Of a stretch of 64,000 nucleotides of DNA, positions 9,679 to 18,481 are shown one piece after another. Position numbers and translations under genes: made by a program. Within the stretch, counting starts at the first letter, position 1. Every line of letters begins with the position of its first letter. The notes below the pieces were generated by a model, which saw nothing but the letters and a program-made list of their open reading frames with translations, was not told the origin of the DNA and did not search any database. Source of the stretch: JAPOXR01 sp965199765 (lineage in GTDB: Bacteria; Pseudomonadota; Alphaproteobacteria; Rhodobacterales; Rhodobacteraceae); the NCBI GenBank assembly GCA_965199765.1, contig CBDATC010000001.1, positions 558,001 through 622,000 on the forward strand. The letters are read 5' to 3'.

Positions 9679-10135
9679 TGGTTTTTTTGGATTTCTCGTC
9701 GAGCTGCAACAGCAGAATGCGTTCGGGATCTGTCGGAGGCGGGAAAATTATTGACCGGTTTCGCAAAAAACCAAAGCGTCGATAGTAGGGCTCGTCGCCG
9801 ACCAAAACGATGTTCTGCCAGCCGAGGCAAGCAGCTCGTTGAATGCTTTCACGCATGAGCTTCCCGCCGAGTCCCTCCCCCTGCCTTGTCGGATGCACAG
9901 CGATCGGCCCAAGCAGCAGCGCGGCATCATCGGCGATCAAAACCGGCCAATACCGGATGGATCCGCATAATGTTCCGAATTCATCGCGCGCCAAGAGCGA
10001 CAGCTCGGAAACCGGCTCAACACCGTCCCGCAGCCTGTAGGCTGATAAGGCGAAACGACCCGGCCCGAATGCGGTGTCAAGCAACGCCTCGACTTCCCAC
10101 ATATCATCAGGCTCTTCATTTAGCAGTTGAAACAT
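9629..10135 (-). CDS. GNAT family N-acetyltransferase
   Basis: A 168-residue acetyltransferase of the GNAT fold. The acetyl-CoA pyrophosphate-binding segment is LLGPIAVHPTRQGEGLGGKLM (about residues 74-94), containing R/Q-x-x-G-x-G, and is followed by VLVGDEPYYRRFGF, a conserved motif of the YhbS-like branch. That branch acts on small molecules or proteins not known in most cases. The gene converges on ptsP and their 3' ends overlap by 50 bases. It is divergent from the flavin reductase gene, with 74 bases between the two starts for both promoters. Confidence 0.9.
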   Translation of the reverse strand: MFQLLNEEPDDMWEVEALLDTAFGPGRFALSAYRLRDGVEPVSELSLLARDEFGTLCGSIRYWPVLIADDAALLLGPIAVHPTRQGEGLGGKLMRESIQRAACLGWQNIVLVGDEPYYRRFGFLRNRSIIFPPPTDPERILLLQLDEKSKKTIKGRVRKPPDFPDGPG

Positions 10136-10209
10136 CGGTTAAAATTTGAAACTCCGCCGCGAATTCCCGTATCTTATAGTGACTATTCGGCTAATTTCCG
10201 CAAAAAAAC

Positions 10210-10809
10210 ATGTTCTACCGACCTGAAGATGGACACGGTCTTCCCCACAACCCGTTCAACGCCATTGTGACACCAAGACCAATTGGATGGATATCTTCGC
10301 GCAGCGACCACACTAATAATCTGGCGCCTTACTCGTTTTTCAATGCAGTTGCCTATGACCCGCCTCAGGTGATGTTCGCTTCAACAGGCAGTAAGAATGA
10401 TCGACCGCTCGGCAAGGACAGTACTGACAACATCCGTGAAACCGGTGTGTTCTGTGTGAATATCGTAGAATATGCGATGCGATGCCAAATGAATATGACA
10501 TCCGGAACCTACAAGGCAGATGTCAATGAGTTCGAGCTGGCTGACATCGGAAATTGCGAGTGCGAAACAATTGCGTGTCTTCGAGTGGCCGAAGCTCCGG
10601 CCAATCTTGAATGCCGTTTGACAAAAATTGTCAATCTGCCAGGCAAAAATAATCTTGTTGTATTTGGCGAGGTCATCGGCATTCATATCCGTGATGACTG
10701 TCTAGTCGACGGCCGCATTGATATCCTGAAATTCAACCCGGTTGCACGACTTGGTTACCACGACTATAGCTGCATCTCCTCCGTGTTCACCATTCAACGG
10801 CCAGAATGA
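10210..10809 (+). CDS. Flavin reductase family protein (FMN-binding split barrel)
   Basis: A 199-residue protein with the FMN-binding split-barrel fold. The N-terminus contains IVTPRPIGWISSRS and APYSFFNAVAYDPPQVMFA, the FMN-binding region of the DIM6/NTAB family, and KDSTDNIRETGVFCVNIV follows. It ends with FNPVARLGYHDYSC. Relatives reduce flavins with NAD(P)H or simply bind FMN; the partner is unknown. The mtnP gene begins seven bases after its stop, so the two are likely cotranscribed, although no metabolic link to methylthioadenosine salvage is obvious. Confidence 0.88.
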   Translation: MFYRPEDGHGLPHNPFNAIVTPRPIGWISSRSDHTNNLAPYSFFNAVAYDPPQVMFASTGSKNDRPLGKDSTDNIRETGVFCVNIVEYAMRCQMNMTSGTYKADVNEFELADIGNCECETIACLRVAEAPANLECRLTKIVNLPGKNNLVVFGEVIGIHIRDDCLVDGRIDILKFNPVARLGYHDYSCISSVFTIQRPE

Positions 10810-10816
10810 CAGTGGC

Positions 10817-11695
10817 ATGACAAACAAAATACTCGGATTTATCGGTGGATCCGGCATCTATGAATTAGAAGCTCTCGAAAACCCGGCTTGGACAAAAATT
10901 GAAACGCCGTGGGGGCTGCCGTCCGACGATATTCTGACGGGGCGCATCGGCGGTGTTGAACTTGCGTTTCTGCCGCGCCACGGCCGAGGCCATCCGCATA
11001 CTCCGACATCAATCCCCTACCGAGCCAATATCGCAGCAATGAAACTGCTGGGCGTGACCGATATGGTTTCGCTGTCAGCCTGTGGGTCGTTTCGGAACAG
11101 CTATAAGCCCGGCGATTTTGTGATTGTCGACCAGTTCATCGACCGAACGATCGGCCGGGAAAAATCATTTTTTGAAAAGGGCTGCGTTGGGCATGTCTCT
11201 GTTGCTTATCCGACTTGCGCCCGATTGAGCGCCGTATGCCTTAATGCCGCAAAAAACGCAGGAATTCGCATACATCCCACAGGAACTTACCTTGCCATGG
11301 AGGGCCCGCAATTCTCAACCCTCGCCGAGTCGAAACTCTACCGCGATGTCTGGGAATGCGATGTCATTGGCATGACCAACATGCCGGAAGCCAAACTCGC
11401 GCGCGAGGCGGAAATTTGTTACGCGACGGTTGCAATGGTTACCGACTACGACAGTTGGCATCCCGAACATGGCGAGGTTGACGTTGCCTTGATCATTGAA
11501 ACACTGATCGGAAATTCGGAGAAAGCAAAGTCGCTGGTTCAAGAATTGGCGACGATGGATATCTGCGACCGGGATATTTGCCCAAGCGGCTGCGACCGGG
11601 CATTGGAGTTCGCAATTCTGACTGCCCCGGAGAAAAGAGATATTGAAGTTGTCAAAAAGCTGCGCTGCATTGGGGGCCGTGTCCTGAATCGATGA
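10817..11695 (+). CDS. mtnP: S-methyl-5'-thioadenosine phosphorylase
   Basis: I place the start at ATG 10817 (MTNKILGFIGGSGIY), giving 292 residues, the usual length; a longer frame starting at 10742 would overlap the flavin reductase and adds nothing conserved. The nucleoside phosphorylase motifs are intact: phosphate-binding GGSGIY, FLPRHGRGHPHTP, and the purine-binding segment containing TYLAMEGPQFSTLAESK, with a later TDYDSW. The enzyme splits methylthioadenosine, the by-product of polyamine and autoinducer synthesis, into adenine and methylthioribose-1-phosphate. The adenine can be reused by the Apt enzyme encoded 49 bases downstream, a pairing often seen in alphaproteobacteria. Confidence 0.95.
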   Translation: MTNKILGFIGGSGIYELEALENPAWTKIETPWGLPSDDILTGRIGGVELAFLPRHGRGHPHTPTSIPYRANIAAMKLLGVTDMVSLSACGSFRNSYKPGDFVIVDQFIDRTIGREKSFFEKGCVGHVSVAYPTCARLSAVCLNAAKNAGIRIHPTGTYLAMEGPQFSTLAESKLYRDVWECDVIGMTNMPEAKLAREAEICYATVAMVTDYDSWHPEHGEVDVALIIETLIGNSEKAKSLVQELATMDICDRDICPSGCDRALEFAILTAPEKRDIEVVKKLRCIGGRVLNR

Positions 11696-11744
11696 TTGCA
11701 AGGCATCGAATTCGTCGATTCACCACGCCTGTTCTGCGGACCAA

Positions 11745-12293
11745 ATGAAAGGCGGAGCTGTGGAAAATCAGATCAAGAGCTACATACGGACAATCCCGGA
11801 TTTTCCAAAACCTGGAATCATGTTCCGCGATGTGACATCATTGTTCAAAGACCCCAGGGGTCTGAGAATCGCGGTCGATCAGCTGCTTTATCCATGGGCT
11901 GGCGATCAGATTGAAAAAGTCGCCGGCCTCGAAGCGCGAGGATTTGTGATCGGCGGAGCGGTAGCGCATCAGATTTCCGCTGGCTTTGTCCTCATTCGCA
12001 AGCGCGGTAAGCTCCCCGGTCCGGTTTTGGATGAAGCTTACGAGCTCGAATACGGCAGCGAGGTGATGGAAGTCCATGAAGATGCGGTATTGCCAGGCGA
12101 GCGGGTCTTGCTGGTTGACGACCTGCTAGCCACAGGCGGAACCGCCGTTGCAGGAATTCACTTGCTGGAACGACTCGGAGCGGAAATCGCGGGATGTGCG
12201 TTTGTCATTAATTTGCCGGCTTTAGGCGGCAAGCAAAAGTTAAAGCAGATGGGAATGCAAGTTCATTGCCTCTGTGAATTTGAAGGAGACTGA
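11745..12293 (+). CDS. apt: Adenine phosphoribosyltransferase
   Basis: A 182-residue protein, converting adenine and PRPP to AMP. The N-terminal IPDFPKPGIMFRDVTSL, the flexible-loop region with IRKRGKLPGP, and the PRPP-binding motif VLLVDDLLATGGT are all present. The frame opens at ATG 11745, but the GTG at 11760 is preceded by AAAGGCGGAG and would give the more usual N-terminus VENQIKSYIRT; I cannot decide between them. It lies directly after mtnP and completes adenine salvage. An IS256 remnant and then a plus-strand hairpin terminator at 12583-12606 follow, so the stub may have inserted between apt and its own terminator. Confidence 0.96.
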   Translation: MKGGAVENQIKSYIRTIPDFPKPGIMFRDVTSLFKDPRGLRIAVDQLLYPWAGDQIEKVAGLEARGFVIGGAVAHQISAGFVLIRKRGKLPGPVLDEAYELEYGSEVMEVHEDAVLPGERVLLVDDLLATGGTAVAGIHLLERLGAEIAGCAFVINLPALGGKQKLKQMGMQVHCLCEFEGD

Positions 12294-12401
12294 ACCGCTT
12301 TAGCAACCGCAAGCGTGCTTACACTCGATGATATCCGAACAAGCTGATTTCCGAAAGCAGCCGACGGGAGTAATTTTGCAAACACCCATGATCAACATCC
12401 T

Positions 12402-12555
12402 GACCATTTCGTCTGGATGATCCTTGATTCTCGCCTCATTGATGCGAATTGCTTATCCCATCGGCTTGTCGTCTTTCTCGTCCATTGTCGGTCCTCTCTG
12501 GTCTGAAAGGAACCCCCAGCAAAGGCAAATGTGATAAGATTCAGTACGTCATCAG
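12402..12555 (-). mobile_element. IS256-family transposase remnant, second copy, with nonsense codon
   Basis: This stretch matches the first remnant (1801-1955) along its length. From ATG 12485 it reads MDEKDDKPMG and then meets TAA at 12455-12453, exactly where the first copy has a Glu codon; beyond the stop the frame still reads IRINEARIKDHPDEMVR. The rest of the transposase is absent. Two ancient copies of the same IS, both reduced to the same 5' end, indicate an element that was once active in this genome and has decayed. Confidence 0.75.
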
Positions 12556-12582
12556 CAAAATTGAAACCCGCTGAGTGATGAA

Positions 12583-12606
12583 GCGGCCATCTCGGCCGCA
12601 TTTTTA
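12583..12606 (+). terminator. Intrinsic terminator (probably for the mtnP-apt direction)
   Basis: GCGGCC, loop ATCTC, GGCCGC, then ATTTTT on the plus strand. It faces the convergent dctM gene, whose stop is 25 bases further on, and is the first terminator downstream of apt. Confidence 0.6.
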
Positions 12607-12630
12607 AGCGGCCCACACTGAAGAGTATGG

Positions 12631-14079
12631 TTAGTTGCCGTAGGCCACGGATGGCAGCCAAGTGGTGAGCGCCGGAAACTGGAAAACTATCATCAGCCCG
12701 ACCAACTGCAGAATCACGAAGGGAATGATTCCACGGTAGATATGTCCAAGAGAAATGTCAGGTGGACAAACACCCTTGAGGTAAAACAGGGCGAAACCCA
12801 CCGGCGGTGTAAGAAATGACGTTTGAAGAGTGACCGCCACAAGTATCGCGAACCATACGACCGAAGGATCCCGCACTTGGTCAAAACCCGGAATTTCTAG
12901 ATTGAGCCCGATAATGATCGGCAGCATTAGCGGCATGATGATAATCGTGATTTCAATCCAGTCCAAAAGAAAACCGAGCAAGAAGACGATGAAGAGGATG
13001 AAAAATACCGTCATATAAGGGTTATCAAACGCCGAGAGCACAAGTCCCTCGACAATCTCATCGCCTCCGTAGCGGCGCAGCACGAAAGCAAAAAAATTAG
13101 CCGCCAAAAAGATTCCGATGATATAGCCGGTGGTGTTCAGAGTTGAACGGCTGACCTCCTTAAAAACCTTATAGCGCAAACGACCGTTCATTGCCGCGAG
13201 AATCGTGGCCCCGAGAGCACCGAGTCCGGATGCTTCAGTCGGTGTCGCGATGCCGAAAAATATCGAGCCGAGCACCAGCAGAATTAGCAGCATCGGCGGA
13301 ATGACCGCCAACAAGACTTCCTTCACCGCTTCCCAGCCGACATGCTCGGTTGATTTCGGGCTGGGCATCGCCGATGGATTGATTAGACCATATAGCACGA
13401 TGAAGACAATATAGAGAGCACCGAGAATCAGACCTGGAAACAGAGCCCCCATAAACAGATCACCGAGGGAAATCGCGAGCTGGTCGGACATGATCACCAG
13501 CATGATCGATGGCGGGATCAGAATGCCCAGCGTGCCGGCGGACGCGACGGTGCCGGTGGCGATCGGTTTATTGTAGTTCTGGGCCATCATCGCCGGAAGA
13601 GCTATAACGCCAAGAAGCGTAACGGACGCTCCGATAACACCGGTTGAAGCGGCAAGAATGATCCCGATCAGAAGGACGGTCAGCGACAGTCCGCCGCGCA
13701 GCCCGCCGAATAGTTTCTGCATTGAATGCATCATTCGCTGGGCCACACCCGACTGGTCCAGCATCAGACCCATGAAAATGAACATCGGCAATGCCACGAG
13801 CACCGGATTCTTGACGATACCCCCAAACAACCGGCCCGCCACCGCGCCGAACCGCTGATAGTCGATGCCGGTGCGGTCGAATTCAATGATTCCACGAAAA
13901 TCCGACCGGAACGGATCGAGAAAGATTTCGGCGATCAGAGCGAAGATCAGGCTAACACCGACCAACGCATAAGGCACCGGCACGCCCTGAAAGAGCAAGA
14001 ACACAAAGGTCAGGAACATGGCCAGAATGGCAAGTTCGTTCAATGTCATGAAGTGACCGATGAATTCCAGAATCGCCAT
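12631..14079 (-). CDS. dctM: TRAP transporter large permease (DctM/FcbT3-like)
   Basis: A 482-residue membrane protein with about twelve hydrophobic segments, the transport subunit of a tripartite ATP-independent periplasmic transporter driven by the sodium or proton gradient. Typical segments are VLVALPMFIFMGLMLDQSGVA, GTLGILIPPSIMLVI and ATPTEASGLGALGA near the middle, and TPPVGFALFYLKGV near the end. The sequence is of the COG4664/FcbT3 branch, found with TakP-like binding proteins for 2-oxo acids, lactate or similar organic anions. It is the third gene of a leftward dctP-dctQ-dctM set, but an unusually wide gap of 326 bases separates it from dctQ. Confidence 0.92.
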   Translation of the reverse strand: MAILEFIGHFMTLNELAILAMFLTFVFLLFQGVPVPYALVGVSLIFALIAEIFLDPFRSDFRGIIEFDRTGIDYQRFGAVAGRLFGGIVKNPVLVALPMFIFMGLMLDQSGVAQRMMHSMQKLFGGLRGGLSLTVLLIGIILAASTGVIGASVTLLGVIALPAMMAQNYNKPIATGTVASAGTLGILIPPSIMLVIMSDQLAISLGDLFMGALFPGLILGALYIVFIVLYGLINPSAMPSPKSTEHVGWEAVKEVLLAVIPPMLLILLVLGSIFFGIATPTEASGLGALGATILAAMNGRLRYKVFKEVSRSTLNTTGYIIGIFLAANFFAFVLRRYGGDEIVEGLVLSAFDNPYMTVFFILFIVFLLGFLLDWIEITIIIMPLMLPIIIGLNLEIPGFDQVRDPSVVWFAILVAVTLQTSFLTPPVGFALFYLKGVCPPDISLGHIYRGIIPFVILQLVGLMIVFQFPALTTWLPSVAYGN

Positions 14080-14405
14080 TTCTCAGCCCTTAAGCGGTTC
14101 GGTTGAGTTGTGGCGAGCAAAACCTGCCCGCAGTCCCTAAAGGACGCAACCGCCGAACTGCCGACCCGAACGGCGACCCTTCGAGGTTGCCGCAGCCGGA
14201 CACAGATTCAAACCGCATTTGATGGTCTAATATTATCGCTGAAACACGCATCGCAAGACCGTACGATGACGCAGACCTTGCTGTCGGTTAGTCTGTGTAT
14301 TTCTCAATTTCTAGTCCGTTCGCTCAAACCGCGGGCCATCGGTAAGCACCGTGCGCAAGGTTCGTCCCTCGGCTGGCATATACGGTTGAATTGTTATTTG
14401 GCGGT
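14080..14405. other. Gap inside the TRAP operon
   Basis: Permease genes of TRAP operons usually touch or overlap; here 326 bases lie between dctQ and dctM. I see no gene, terminator or repeat in it. It could hold a separate promoter for dctM or be the scar of a deletion or insertion. Confidence 0.5.
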
Positions 14406-15224
14406 TCATGGGGATCCCTTAACATCCGCCGGCTTTCCGAGGCGCGCGACAAGCCAAGCGACGGCGATCACGATAATGGTCGCTGCCAAGGCGAAAAATA
14501 CAGTGAACTTCAACTCTTCTGAACCGATCTCGAATGTGCCGAATATCGGAAGCCTGCTGATTTCGCGGTCGGTTAGCTCAGGCGGTTGGGTCAGCCGCAT
14601 GAACCACCAGATTCCGTAATAGATAACCAGATTGACGATGTAAGCGGTCGAGGGAAAAGCGAACAGCAGCTGTTTCCAGACGCGGGGACGCATGGCCTTG
14701 GCTAGACATCGGACATATGCTGCCCAGACAGCAATTCCGATGAATATGAATGAAACATTCATAAATAGCTTCAGCAGCCAGAGATTGTGCAATCCGTTGG
14801 GACTGTCAGAACCCTCATCATTGACGATCGACCGGATCGCATAAGGCAGTGTCGTATCCCAACTGAGGATGACAAACGGTAGGAATAGCCAGACCAAACC
14901 GAAAATTTCAATCCGCAGCTTCCGCTTGGACGAGAAGTTCTCATAGAAGATATCCACTCTGACGTGGCTGTCTGTGGTCACGGCATAGCCGATGGCCACC
15001 AGTCCGCTGGCTCCATAAAGCCACCACTGAAAATCATCCAGCCACGCTTGGTTCAATCCGGACGAGCGCAGCACCACTTGGCAGCAGATGGCGATCATCA
15101 AAAGCGGAAACAGCCACGCGAACAGATTGGACAGTTGAACAATCGCCCGGTCGCCGAGGTTATGTCCGCTCCGTCCCTTCTCGCCCGGGTCGATAATGGT
15201 GATCAGCTCATCAGGCTTCTTCAT
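14406..15224 (-). CDS. dctQ: TRAP transporter small permease (DctQ/FcbT2-like)
   Basis: I start at ATG 15224 (MKKPDELITII), giving 272 residues; an upstream in-frame ATG only adds nine residues. Hydrophobic segments include LFPLLMIAICCQVVLR, and the hallmark DDFQWWLYGASGLVAIGYAV, followed by the SHVRVDIF motif of the small subunit. At about 270 residues it is longer than the 160-180 of classical DctQ, as expected for the FcbT2/TakQ branch. It bridges the binding protein and DctM. An intrinsic terminator stands between dctP and this gene, so permease expression probably depends on partial read-through. Confidence 0.9.
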   Translation of the reverse strand: MKKPDELITIIDPGEKGRSGHNLGDRAIVQLSNLFAWLFPLLMIAICCQVVLRSSGLNQAWLDDFQWWLYGASGLVAIGYAVTTDSHVRVDIFYENFSSKRKLRIEIFGLVWLFLPFVILSWDTTLPYAIRSIVNDEGSDSPNGLHNLWLLKLFMNVSFIFIGIAVWAAYVRCLAKAMRPRVWKQLLFAFPSTAYIVNLVIYYGIWWFMRLTQPPELTDREISRLPIFGTFEIGSEELKFTVFFALAATIIVIAVAWLVARLGKPADVKGSP

Positions 15225-15268
15225 GGCACATCCCTGAGGCTGAGCCGTCAATTCTGCGGCTCACCTCA

Positions 15269-15302
15269 CAAAAAAACCGGAGTGGCGGTAGGCCACTCCG
15301 GT
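15269..15302 (-). terminator. Intrinsic terminator between dctP and dctQ
   Basis: On the minus strand an 11-base perfect stem (ACCGGAGTGGC with its complement, 15276-15286 and 15292-15302) with a five-base loop is followed by a run of seven T. It lies 26 bases after the dctP stop and before dctQ. Such sites let the binding protein be made in excess over the membrane subunits. Confidence 0.85.
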
Positions 15303-15328
15303 CGTTTCTGATTCTTTCAGCTGATGGT

Positions 15329-16375
15329 TCAGTTCCTTGGCCGCGGCAAATAAATGTTGTCGCCCCAGGTCTTGTAACCTTTGCGGAATTCCTGCAGGTC
15401 GGACCAAGCGCGGGCGAACAGTTCGTCTTCCGCGGATTTTTCGGCAGCCACTTCATGCCATGCGGCTTCGAATGCGTCGAGCATTTCGGTATCCCACTTT
15501 TTGATGGTTACGCCGTGCTCTTCGACATTAGTGACCATTGCTGGAAAATTCTTTGCTTCACCTTCGGCGAAGTTGTCCGTGATGTTGGCCAAACATGCGA
15601 CTTCGATCTGACGCTGCGTGCGCTCGTCAAGACTTTCCCAACGATCCTTGTTGAGTAGAAGTTCAAACAGCGTCGAAGGCTGATGCCAGCCCGGAAAGTA
15701 GTTGAACTTTGCGATTTTGTAGAAGCCAAGATTAGCGTCAACGAGCGGCATGGAAAATTCGGTCGCATCGATCGATCCACGTTCGAGAGCGGGAAAAATA
15801 TCGCCGCCTGCAAGCAGAGAAGTCGAAACTCCGAGTTTCTGCATCACATCGGCGCCAAGACCGAAGAACCGCATATTCAGACCTTCAAGGTCTTCCAGTG
15901 AATTGATCTCTTTCTTGAACCAACCGGACGTCTCCGGGGCGTAGGTGCCGCAGAGCATCACATGCACATTGTACCCATTAGATTCATACATTTCGCGCAT
16001 CAGTGAAAGACCGTCATCGTAAAGCATCCAAGCCAGCATTTCGCCGGGCTCGGGTCCGAAAGGCACAGCCGCGAAGAGACTTGCAGCGGTCATTTTGCCC
16101 TGCCAATAGCCTGAGGTTGTATATGCGGCATCGACTGAGCCGTTAGAAACAGCGTCTAGCGCCTCTAACGCCGGCACCAACTCGTTGGGATCAAAATGTT
16201 CGAATTCAACGGCTTCAGAAATAGAATTGATTTTGTCGACGAAACGGATCCCGGCAGTTCCGAGAATCGGTAGATTCTTGCCGAAAGCCGAGGTCATTTC
16301 GAAGACTTCTTGGGACTTGGCCGCACCGGTTGACATGGCAAGCGCAGCTGCAACTGCCAATGCAGTGTATCTCAT
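15329..16375 (-). CDS. dctP: TRAP transporter substrate-binding protein (DctP family, TakP/FcbT1-like)
   Basis: I start at ATG 16375, preceded by GGAGGATTTCAA, giving 348 residues; the frame open further upstream overlaps this ribosome binding site. Residues 1-29 (MRYTALAVAAALAMSTGAAK) are a signal peptide. The mature protein has TSGYWQGKMTAASLFAAVPFG, NSLEDLEGLNMRFFGLGADV with the conserved Arg that binds carboxylates, GSIDATEFSMPLVDANLG and FPGWHQPSTLFELLLNKDRW, characteristic of the COG4663 branch (2-oxo acids, lactate, mannitol or chloroaromatic acids). It is the first gene of the leftward operon, and the 680-base region upstream should carry its promoter. Confidence 0.93.
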   Translation of the reverse strand: MRYTALAVAAALAMSTGAAKSQEVFEMTSAFGKNLPILGTAGIRFVDKINSISEAVEFEHFDPNELVPALEALDAVSNGSVDAAYTTSGYWQGKMTAASLFAAVPFGPEPGEMLAWMLYDDGLSLMREMYESNGYNVHVMLCGTYAPETSGWFKKEINSLEDLEGLNMRFFGLGADVMQKLGVSTSLLAGGDIFPALERGSIDATEFSMPLVDANLGFYKIAKFNYFPGWHQPSTLFELLLNKDRWESLDERTQRQIEVACLANITDNFAEGEAKNFPAMVTNVEEHGVTIKKWDTEMLDAFEAAWHEVAAEKSAEDELFARAWSDLQEFRKGYKTWGDNIYLPRPRN

Positions 16376-17055
16376 TTGAAATCCTCCTGTTTGCTCCAAA
16401 AATAGATTATGGCAACCGGTTTTATCCCTGCGGAGGATGAATTGTCAAGAAATTAAACTGTAAAAGCGATGCCGATCGCACATATGGAATTTATTTTGTA
16501 TATTTAATATTCATTTAAAATACTAATTTTATTCTGTTTTTTCGCACATGGCATGAACAGTACTTCATTCGACGCAATCTTGGCGGCAGCGGGACTGTCC
16601 TACTCTTTCGGGTCTTGATAGCCGTGCATTCTGACGCAAACCGCGCTTACGGATCAGCTCTGTGATTGTTTGGTCTTCGTGATGAACAACGCTATCTTTA
16701 GCAGCCAAACTGCCAAGCGGTTCTGTTGACGCTTGACCGGCATAGCTTGATCACTCTTCCGCCACCGTTTCGAGGCGCCGTCAATCGCCGACGCAGAACG
16801 CTGGACTGCGTATCAGGGTCTCGAACTGCGACGTGCCGCTTGTTAAGGAACCGTTGCAGATTTCGTTTAAGTCTGGTTCACATGCGCACACTCGTTTTGG
16901 AAGGCTTTGCCATTTGATGCTGAATCTGAACAGGTTTTCCGCTTCATGAAGTTTTCCAAACCTTCCACGGCACAAACATCAGATAGCTCGCAAATCAAGC
17001 CGTTGAGCAAAGGAATCCGTTCTTTGAACAATCACCATCATTCAAGAGGCGCTCA
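16376..17055. other. Divergent intergenic region between dctP and ureD
   Basis: No gene seen in 680 bases. The part at 16480-16545 is strongly AT-rich, with TATTTTGTATATTTAAT-like sequence, and is the likeliest place for the leftward dctP promoter. The right-hand part from 16730 has short frames on both strands without resemblance to known proteins. Confidence 0.5.
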
Positions 17056-17928
17056 TTGTCCGCCATAGAGAATAGTCGTTGCTGGAAAATGGCGCCAGAA
17101 ACCGCTGATCCGCAGCAATCTCAGCCAATCTCTTCGGCGGTTCACGGAGTCGTCAAATTGGATGTCTCCGACAATGGACTGCGCATATGCGAGCAGCGTG
17201 CGCCGCTTCGGGTGTTTTTGCCAAACGTCAGTCGGCAAGAGCCGCCTTCGGGTGTCATCGGCAACATATCGGGCGGCGTTCTTGGCGGTGATATTCTTGA
17301 TATCTCGGTCGATGCATCATCCCATGCGCTGATAACCGGACAGGCGGCCGAGAAAATTTACCGAACTAATGGACCTTGTGCCGTCTGGCGCAACCGCTTG
17401 AATGTGAAGAACGGCGCGGCTCTGGAGTGGCTGCCGCAGGGAACAATTTTGTTCGATCAGTCAAGGCTTGACCGGCGCACAACTGTTGAAGTCGCTCAGA
17501 ATGCACACTGTTTGATCGGTGAAATCCTTATCTTCGGGCGATCTGGAATGGGCGAAACCATACAAAATGGATTTCTACGCGAGGCATGGCGGATTGAAAG
17601 AGCTGGTCGGCCAGTATGGATTGACATCCTCGAATTGAACGGCGACATAGCAACTCGTCTCGCTGCGCCATTTGGAATGGCCGGAGCGCGATGCGCTGCG
17701 ACAGCGGTCTATGCTGGAAATGACGCGGCGGCAAAGCTTGAAACCGCACGAGCGTTTTTGCCGCAATCCGGCATCTCAGGAGCTACCCTTGTCAATGATG
17801 TGCTCATTGCGCGTTGGCTAGGACAGGAAACAGCCGAAATCCGCACCTCCTTCGCAGAATTCTGGAAAAACTTCCGTGCAGAGGTTTTTGCTCGTCCAGC
17901 GCGCATGCCCGTACTGTGGCAAACTTGA
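17056..17928 (+). CDS. ureD: Urease accessory protein UreD
   Basis: A 290-residue protein with the UreD/UreH signature: NISGGVLGGDILDISV, a TGQAAEKIYR motif, EWLPQGTILFDQSRL and GEILIFGRSGMGE. UreD is the scaffold that holds UreFG on the urease apoenzyme while nickel is inserted. No ureABC, ureE, ureF or ureG lies nearby, although ureD normally starts the urease operon. It is followed by an intergenic repeat and a type IVB secretion operon. Either the urease operon was broken by rearrangement here or the other genes sit elsewhere in the genome. The protein itself looks complete. Confidence 0.9.
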   Translation: MSAIENSRCWKMAPETADPQQSQPISSAVHGVVKLDVSDNGLRICEQRAPLRVFLPNVSRQEPPSGVIGNISGGVLGGDILDISVDASSHALITGQAAEKIYRTNGPCAVWRNRLNVKNGAALEWLPQGTILFDQSRLDRRTTVEVAQNAHCLIGEILIFGRSGMGETIQNGFLREAWRIERAGRPVWIDILELNGDIATRLAAPFGMAGARCAATAVYAGNDAAAKLETARAFLPQSGISGATLVNDVLIARWLGQETAEIRTSFAEFWKNFRAEVFARPARMPVLWQT

Positions 17929-17943
17929 CGGGTATGACGGGAG

Positions 17944-17999
17944 CGGATGGATCCGGCGCGGGCGCAAAGCCCGGCTGAAGCTGGTGTTTCGGAACAGCC
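17944..17999 (-). repeat. 56-base dispersed repeat, copy 2
   Basis: Complement of this segment matches 5062-5117 at 49 of 56 positions. It begins 15 bases after the ureD stop. It keeps the CGGGC/GCCCG hairpin, with the loop changed from TTCGT to TTTGC. Confidence 0.7.
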
Positions 18000-18457
18000 G
18001 GTTTCCGATCTTTCCCTGGGTAGAGAGTGCGGAACCAGGCTTCGCGGGTTCTGTCGCTGGCGGCGAGGCGGGTGACGGAGGACTGCCGAAAGACGGAGCA
18101 TTGCAGCTTCTAATGGCAATTTCTTGATTTGGTCAGAGAGTTTGCGTTGCAAACCTTCAAAGTCTGGAAACAAAGCAACTCACAAGAGTAAGCGAAATCA
18201 CGCTGATGCCACTAATGCGGCCTATTTGCAGTGTCGAACATTTCAATTTCTGAACATTAGGCTGAAACAAGTCATGCCAAATAAATTGACAAGCCACAAT
18301 CGTTGAATACTCAATTCTGCAAGGTGGAAGCGCCGCATTGAACAATGAAGTTCATTCGAACCGGTTTGGTTTCTTCTTTTGAGCGCCAGAACTGCATCGC
18401 ATCTGACTGAACGCAGCTGCATTCTCAACTTATGCACAGCTATTTTGCATGAAGCCA

Positions 18458-18481
18458 ACGAAATTGCTTCGGCAATTTCGT
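18458..18481 (+). promoter_or_regulatory. TTCG-loop hairpin in the leader of the pilin/type IVB operon
   Basis: A perfect 10-base stem, ACGAAATTGC paired with GCAATTTCGT, closed by the very stable C(TTCG)G tetraloop. No T run follows on either strand, so it is not a standard terminator. It ends 85 bases before the pilin start codon and may stabilise or regulate the operon's leader RNA, or terminate with a protein factor. Confidence 0.5.
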
